A stretch of 8,285 nt of DNA from Candidatus Colwelliibacteriota bacterium (lineage in GTDB: Bacteria; Patescibacteriota; Minisyncoccia; UBA6257; Colwellbacteraceae): positions 1-8,285 of the forward strand of contig JACOTQ010000008.1 in the NCBI GenBank assembly GCA_016178255.1. The letters are read 5' to 3'. The notes beneath the pieces are model-generated. The model did not search any database. It was given only the letters and a program-made list of their open reading frames with translations, and was not told the DNA's origin. This document shows positions 6,654 to 8,285 of this stretch, piece by piece; positions within the stretch are counted from its first letter, which is position 1; the number at the start of each line of letters is the position of its first letter. The translations under genes were made by a program, and so were the position numbers.

Positions 6654-6662
6654 TGTGGATAA
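6654..6662 (-). promoter_or_regulatory. Perfect DnaA box overlapping the nrdJ -35 region
   Basis: The minus strand reads TTATCCACA, an exact match to the consensus DnaA-binding 9-mer. It lies in the gap between ftsZ and nrdJ, starting 19 bp upstream of the -10 hexamer and covering most of the -35 position. DnaA is known to regulate the nrdAB operon in E. coli, so control of nrdJ is plausible; binding itself is inferred. Confidence 0.45.
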
Positions 6663-6707
6663 CTTTGCTAAGCTACCTGACAAACTGCATTAAACCTCTT
6701 ATACAAA

Positions 6708-6734
6708 GAGCCGGCACTCTGGCAAAGCCGGTTT
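6708..6734 (-). terminator. Weak terminator-like hairpin after ftsZ
   Basis: CCGGC (6711-6715) pairs with GCCGG (6727-6731) around an 11-base loop, extended by three weak pairs including G-T wobbles. On the minus strand it is followed by CTCTTTGTAT, a poor T run. It begins about 10 bp beyond the ftsZ stop, where a terminator is expected. Termination is probably partial. Confidence 0.4.
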
Positions 6735-6744
6735 GACAAGATTC

Positions 6745-7926
6745 TTACCTCTTCTTTTTTCTAATAAAAGTTGGTATGTCCCAAATTTCATCGTTTTTTC
6801 TATTCGATTCTAAACTTTCCTTATTCTCTTTTTCTTCTTTCTTATCATCCCCGAGCGGGTTTCCAACTTCATCAGCTTTCAAAATAGGCTTTACGACGTG
6901 TGAACCGCCAAAAAGGTTCAGAGAATCATCGCGCCTGGATAAACCATTAAAACCGGTGGCGACAAGCACGACTTTAATCTGCCCAGGCTTAAGTTTTCTA
7001 TCATTATAGGCTCCGAAGATTATTTTCGCCCCCGGGTCGACGTTCTCGGTGATAAGCTTCGCGATTTCGCTTATTTCCATCATTTTGAGGTCTCTTCCGC
7101 CAGCGATACAAAACAAAACTCCTTTAGCCCCGTCAATGGAAGTCTCAAGTAAGGGGGAGTTAAGCGCCAAAGCCGCCGCTTTAATGGAACGGTCTTTGCC
7201 TTCAGCGACACCAGTACCGACAACTGCTGTCCCGGATTCTGCCATAATCGCTCTCACATCCGCAAAATCAACATTTACAAGGCCAGCCGAGGCTATAACT
7301 TCGGTCACCCCTGTTACCGCGCTTTTTAAGATGTCGTCAATTTTTTCGAAAGCTTTTACTACTGGGGTGTTATTATCAATAACACTAAAAATCCTATCGT
7401 TTGGTATGACAAGAAGCGTATCTACCTTATCTTTGAGTCTTAAAAGCCCTTCTTCAGCAATTCTGATTCTCGTGGAACCCTCAAAGCTAAATGGCTTTGT
7501 AACAACAGCAACCGTAAGCGCTCCAGTCTCTTTAGCTATTTCGGCGATAACCGGCGTTGCTCCAGTTCCCGTACCTCCGCCGAAACCAGCTGTAAGAAAA
7601 ATCATGTCGGCGCCTTTCAAGGCATCAGCAATATCAGCATGATTCTCCTCCGCGGCCTGACGCCCCAGTTCGGGATTCATCCCGGCCCCTAACCCACGGG
7701 TTGCAATCCTGCCAATATATATTTTCTGTTTAGCATTGCAATGCTCAAGGTCTTGGGCATCCGTATTAACAGCTATAAAATCGACGCCTCTTATAAAATC
7801 GACGCCCATTCTCGTAATAACGTTTCCGCCACCGCCGCCAATACCAACTACCTTAATGCTAACGTTATGCTTGCTTTTCAAAGTCGGCGCGTGGTCCTTT
7901 GGTTTTCTGATTCTTTTTCTCTTCAT
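6745..7926 (-). CDS. ftsZ: Cell division GTPase FtsZ
   Basis: This tubulin-like GTPase polymerises into the cytokinetic ring at midcell. It has 393 residues. The Rossmann entry KVVGIGGGGGN (25-35), the NTDAQ segment (54-58) and the GTP-binding signature GGGTGTG (116-122) are intact. The T7 synergy loop N218-VDFADVR with D220 and D223 supports GTP hydrolysis across the filament interface. A charged linker (about 355-380) leads to the conserved tail WDIPTFIRKKKR, the binding site for FtsA and other partners. The N-terminus has a 20-residue strongly basic extension (KRKRIRKPK). Residues 41-45 and 48-52 repeat GVDFI, encoded by a 15-bp direct repeat. It begins 9 bp after the ftsA stop, so the two form an operon; no strong Shine-Dalgarno sequence is seen. 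Confidence 0.98.
   Translation of the reverse strand: MKRKRIRKPKDHAPTLKSKHNVSIKVVGIGGGGGNVITRMGVDFIRGVDFIAVNTDAQDLEHCNAKQKIYIGRIATRGLGAGMNPELGRQAAEENHADIADALKGADMIFLTAGFGGGTGTGATPVIAEIAKETGALTVAVVTKPFSFEGSTRIRIAEEGLLRLKDKVDTLLVIPNDRIFSVIDNNTPVVKAFEKIDDILKSAVTGVTEVIASAGLVNVDFADVRAIMAESGTAVVGTGVAEGKDRSIKAAALALNSPLLETSIDGAKGVLFCIAGGRDLKMMEISEIAKLITENVDPGAKIIFGAYNDRKLKPGQIKVVLVATGFNGLSRRDDSLNLFGGSHVVKPILKADEVGNPLGDDKKEEKENKESLESNRKNDEIWDIPTFIRKKKR
7774..7806. repeat. 15-bp direct repeat, 18-bp period, inside ftsZ
   Basis: TATAAAATCGACGCC occurs at 7774-7788 and again at 7792-7806. The offset is 18 bp, so the frame is kept and the protein reads GVDFI-R-GVDFI. Flanking bases differ (C versus T before, T versus C after). 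The total length of this segment equals that of other FtsZ proteins, so the repeat replaces sequence rather than adding any. Confidence 0.9.
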
Positions 7927-7935
7927 GGCCTAAGT

Positions 7936-8285
7936 CTAAGGTAGCAAATTCTTTAAAAACCTCAATGCAATATTACCATTAAGAAGCTGTCTCTGGGGAT
8001 GCAATTCACGGCTCCAGAGAAGTAAACCTAAAACAGACGCGTATTCGGGCAACTCCAGGATATCGACGGCCCCGTCGTTGCTCGAATGAAACAGCTCCGT
8101 GGATGGCAGGCCTATTTGAGCCGACAATTTAAGCTCATCCCTAAACAATTCAACCATCCCCGGGAGTTTAGCACCTCCGCCTGATATCACTACTCCGCCC
8201 GGCAGTCGCCCCGCTTTAGCTATCGACCTTAATTCATTATTAATAAGGTCGCAAATTTCAGCAAGACGGGATTCGATTATCTCGG
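7936..8285 (-). CDS. ftsA: Cell division protein FtsA, C-terminal part (5' end outside window)
   Basis: This actin-like ATPase tethers FtsZ filaments to the membrane. The frame stays open to the window edge and gives 115 residues to a TAG at 7936-7938. The visible part starts with the helix EIIESRLAEICDLI, then AGRLPGGVVISGGGAKLPG, the last nucleotide-binding motif of the actin/Hsp70 fold as found in FtsA. The following segment (ELPEYASVLGLLLWS) is the usual late-domain helix. The extreme C-terminus (NIALRFLKNLLP) looks like the short amphipathic membrane-targeting helix. A GTG at 8188-8190 could be mistaken for a start codon but codes for Val inside the conserved motif. Its pairing with ftsZ, 9 bp downstream, supports the assignment over other actin-fold proteins such as PilM. 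Confidence 0.9.
   Translation of the reverse strand, partial: EIIESRLAEICDLINNELRSIAKAGRLPGGVVISGGGAKLPGMVELFRDELKLSAQIGLPSTELFHSSNDGAVDILELPEYASVLGLLLWSRELHPQRQLLNGNIALRFLKNLLP

Noticed and set aside
6590..6744. Cobalamin riboswitch or NrdR boxes upstream of nrdJ
   Set aside because: The gap is too short for a cobalamin riboswitch upstream of the gene with its promoter inside it, and no paired NrdR-like palindromes are visible.
7049..7642. A 197-residue plus-strand open frame
   Set aside because: It is exactly antisense to the conserved GTPase core of ftsZ, and its composition is Ser/Ala/Pro-rich as expected from a reversed Gly/Ala/Asp-rich gene.
7936..8190. A separate 84-residue gene starting at GTG 8190
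   Set aside because: The frame continues to the window edge with FtsA-like sequence, and the GTG is an internal Val in a conserved motif.
1..8285. CRISPR array, insertion sequence, tRNA or rRNA
   Set aside because: No regularly spaced repeats, transposase-like frames, terminal inverted repeats or RNA gene signatures were found on either strand.

Overview
This window most resembles a chromosome segment from a reduced-genome bacterium of the Candidate Phyla Radiation (Patescibacteria), plausibly a parcubacterial lineage. The assignment is inference. It rests on the ThyA variant, a short B12-type ribonucleotide reductase, two zinc-type HIT proteins, a conserved-looking but unnamed membrane protein, and very poor Shine-Dalgarno signals. 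TGA is used as a stop (the first HIT gene and folA) and no reading frame needs it as a sense codon, so the code looks standard. There are no mobile elements, CRISPR arrays or RNA genes.

Layout, from right to left, because nearly everything is on the minus strand. The right edge holds the 3' end of ftsA (7936-8285, cut by the window), followed 9 bp later by a complete ftsZ (6745-7926). A 155-bp gap (6590-6744) carries a weak terminator-like hairpin, a perfect DnaA box and an extended -10 promoter for the next gene. That gene is an adenosylcobalamin-dependent (class II) ribonucleotide reductase (4331-6589). Next come dihydrofolate reductase (3800-4282), a 533-residue multi-pass membrane protein of unknown function (2144-3745), thymidylate synthase ThyA (1206-2093), and two HIT-family nucleotide hydrolase/transferase proteins (753-1202 and 157-636). 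A hairpin at 99-134 separates this minus-strand block from the 3' end of a possible plus-strand gene at the left edge (1-93).

The genes make a coherent story. NrdJ reduces ribonucleotides to deoxyribonucleotides. ThyA makes dTMP and oxidises methylene-tetrahydrofolate to dihydrofolate, which DHFR recycles. The HIT proteins probably act on nucleotidyl compounds. This DNA-precursor block lies directly downstream of the FtsA/FtsZ division genes, and its first gene has a DnaA box where the -35 element should be, so coordination of precursor supply with replication is possible. No single wholly new system is evident. The points most worth a second look are the DnaA box/promoter overlap, an in-frame 15-bp direct repeat in ftsZ, the altered HIT motif in one HIT protein, the missing N-terminal region and the altered C-terminal TSCPD motif of NrdJ, the divergent phosphate-binding residues of ThyA, and the unknown membrane protein.
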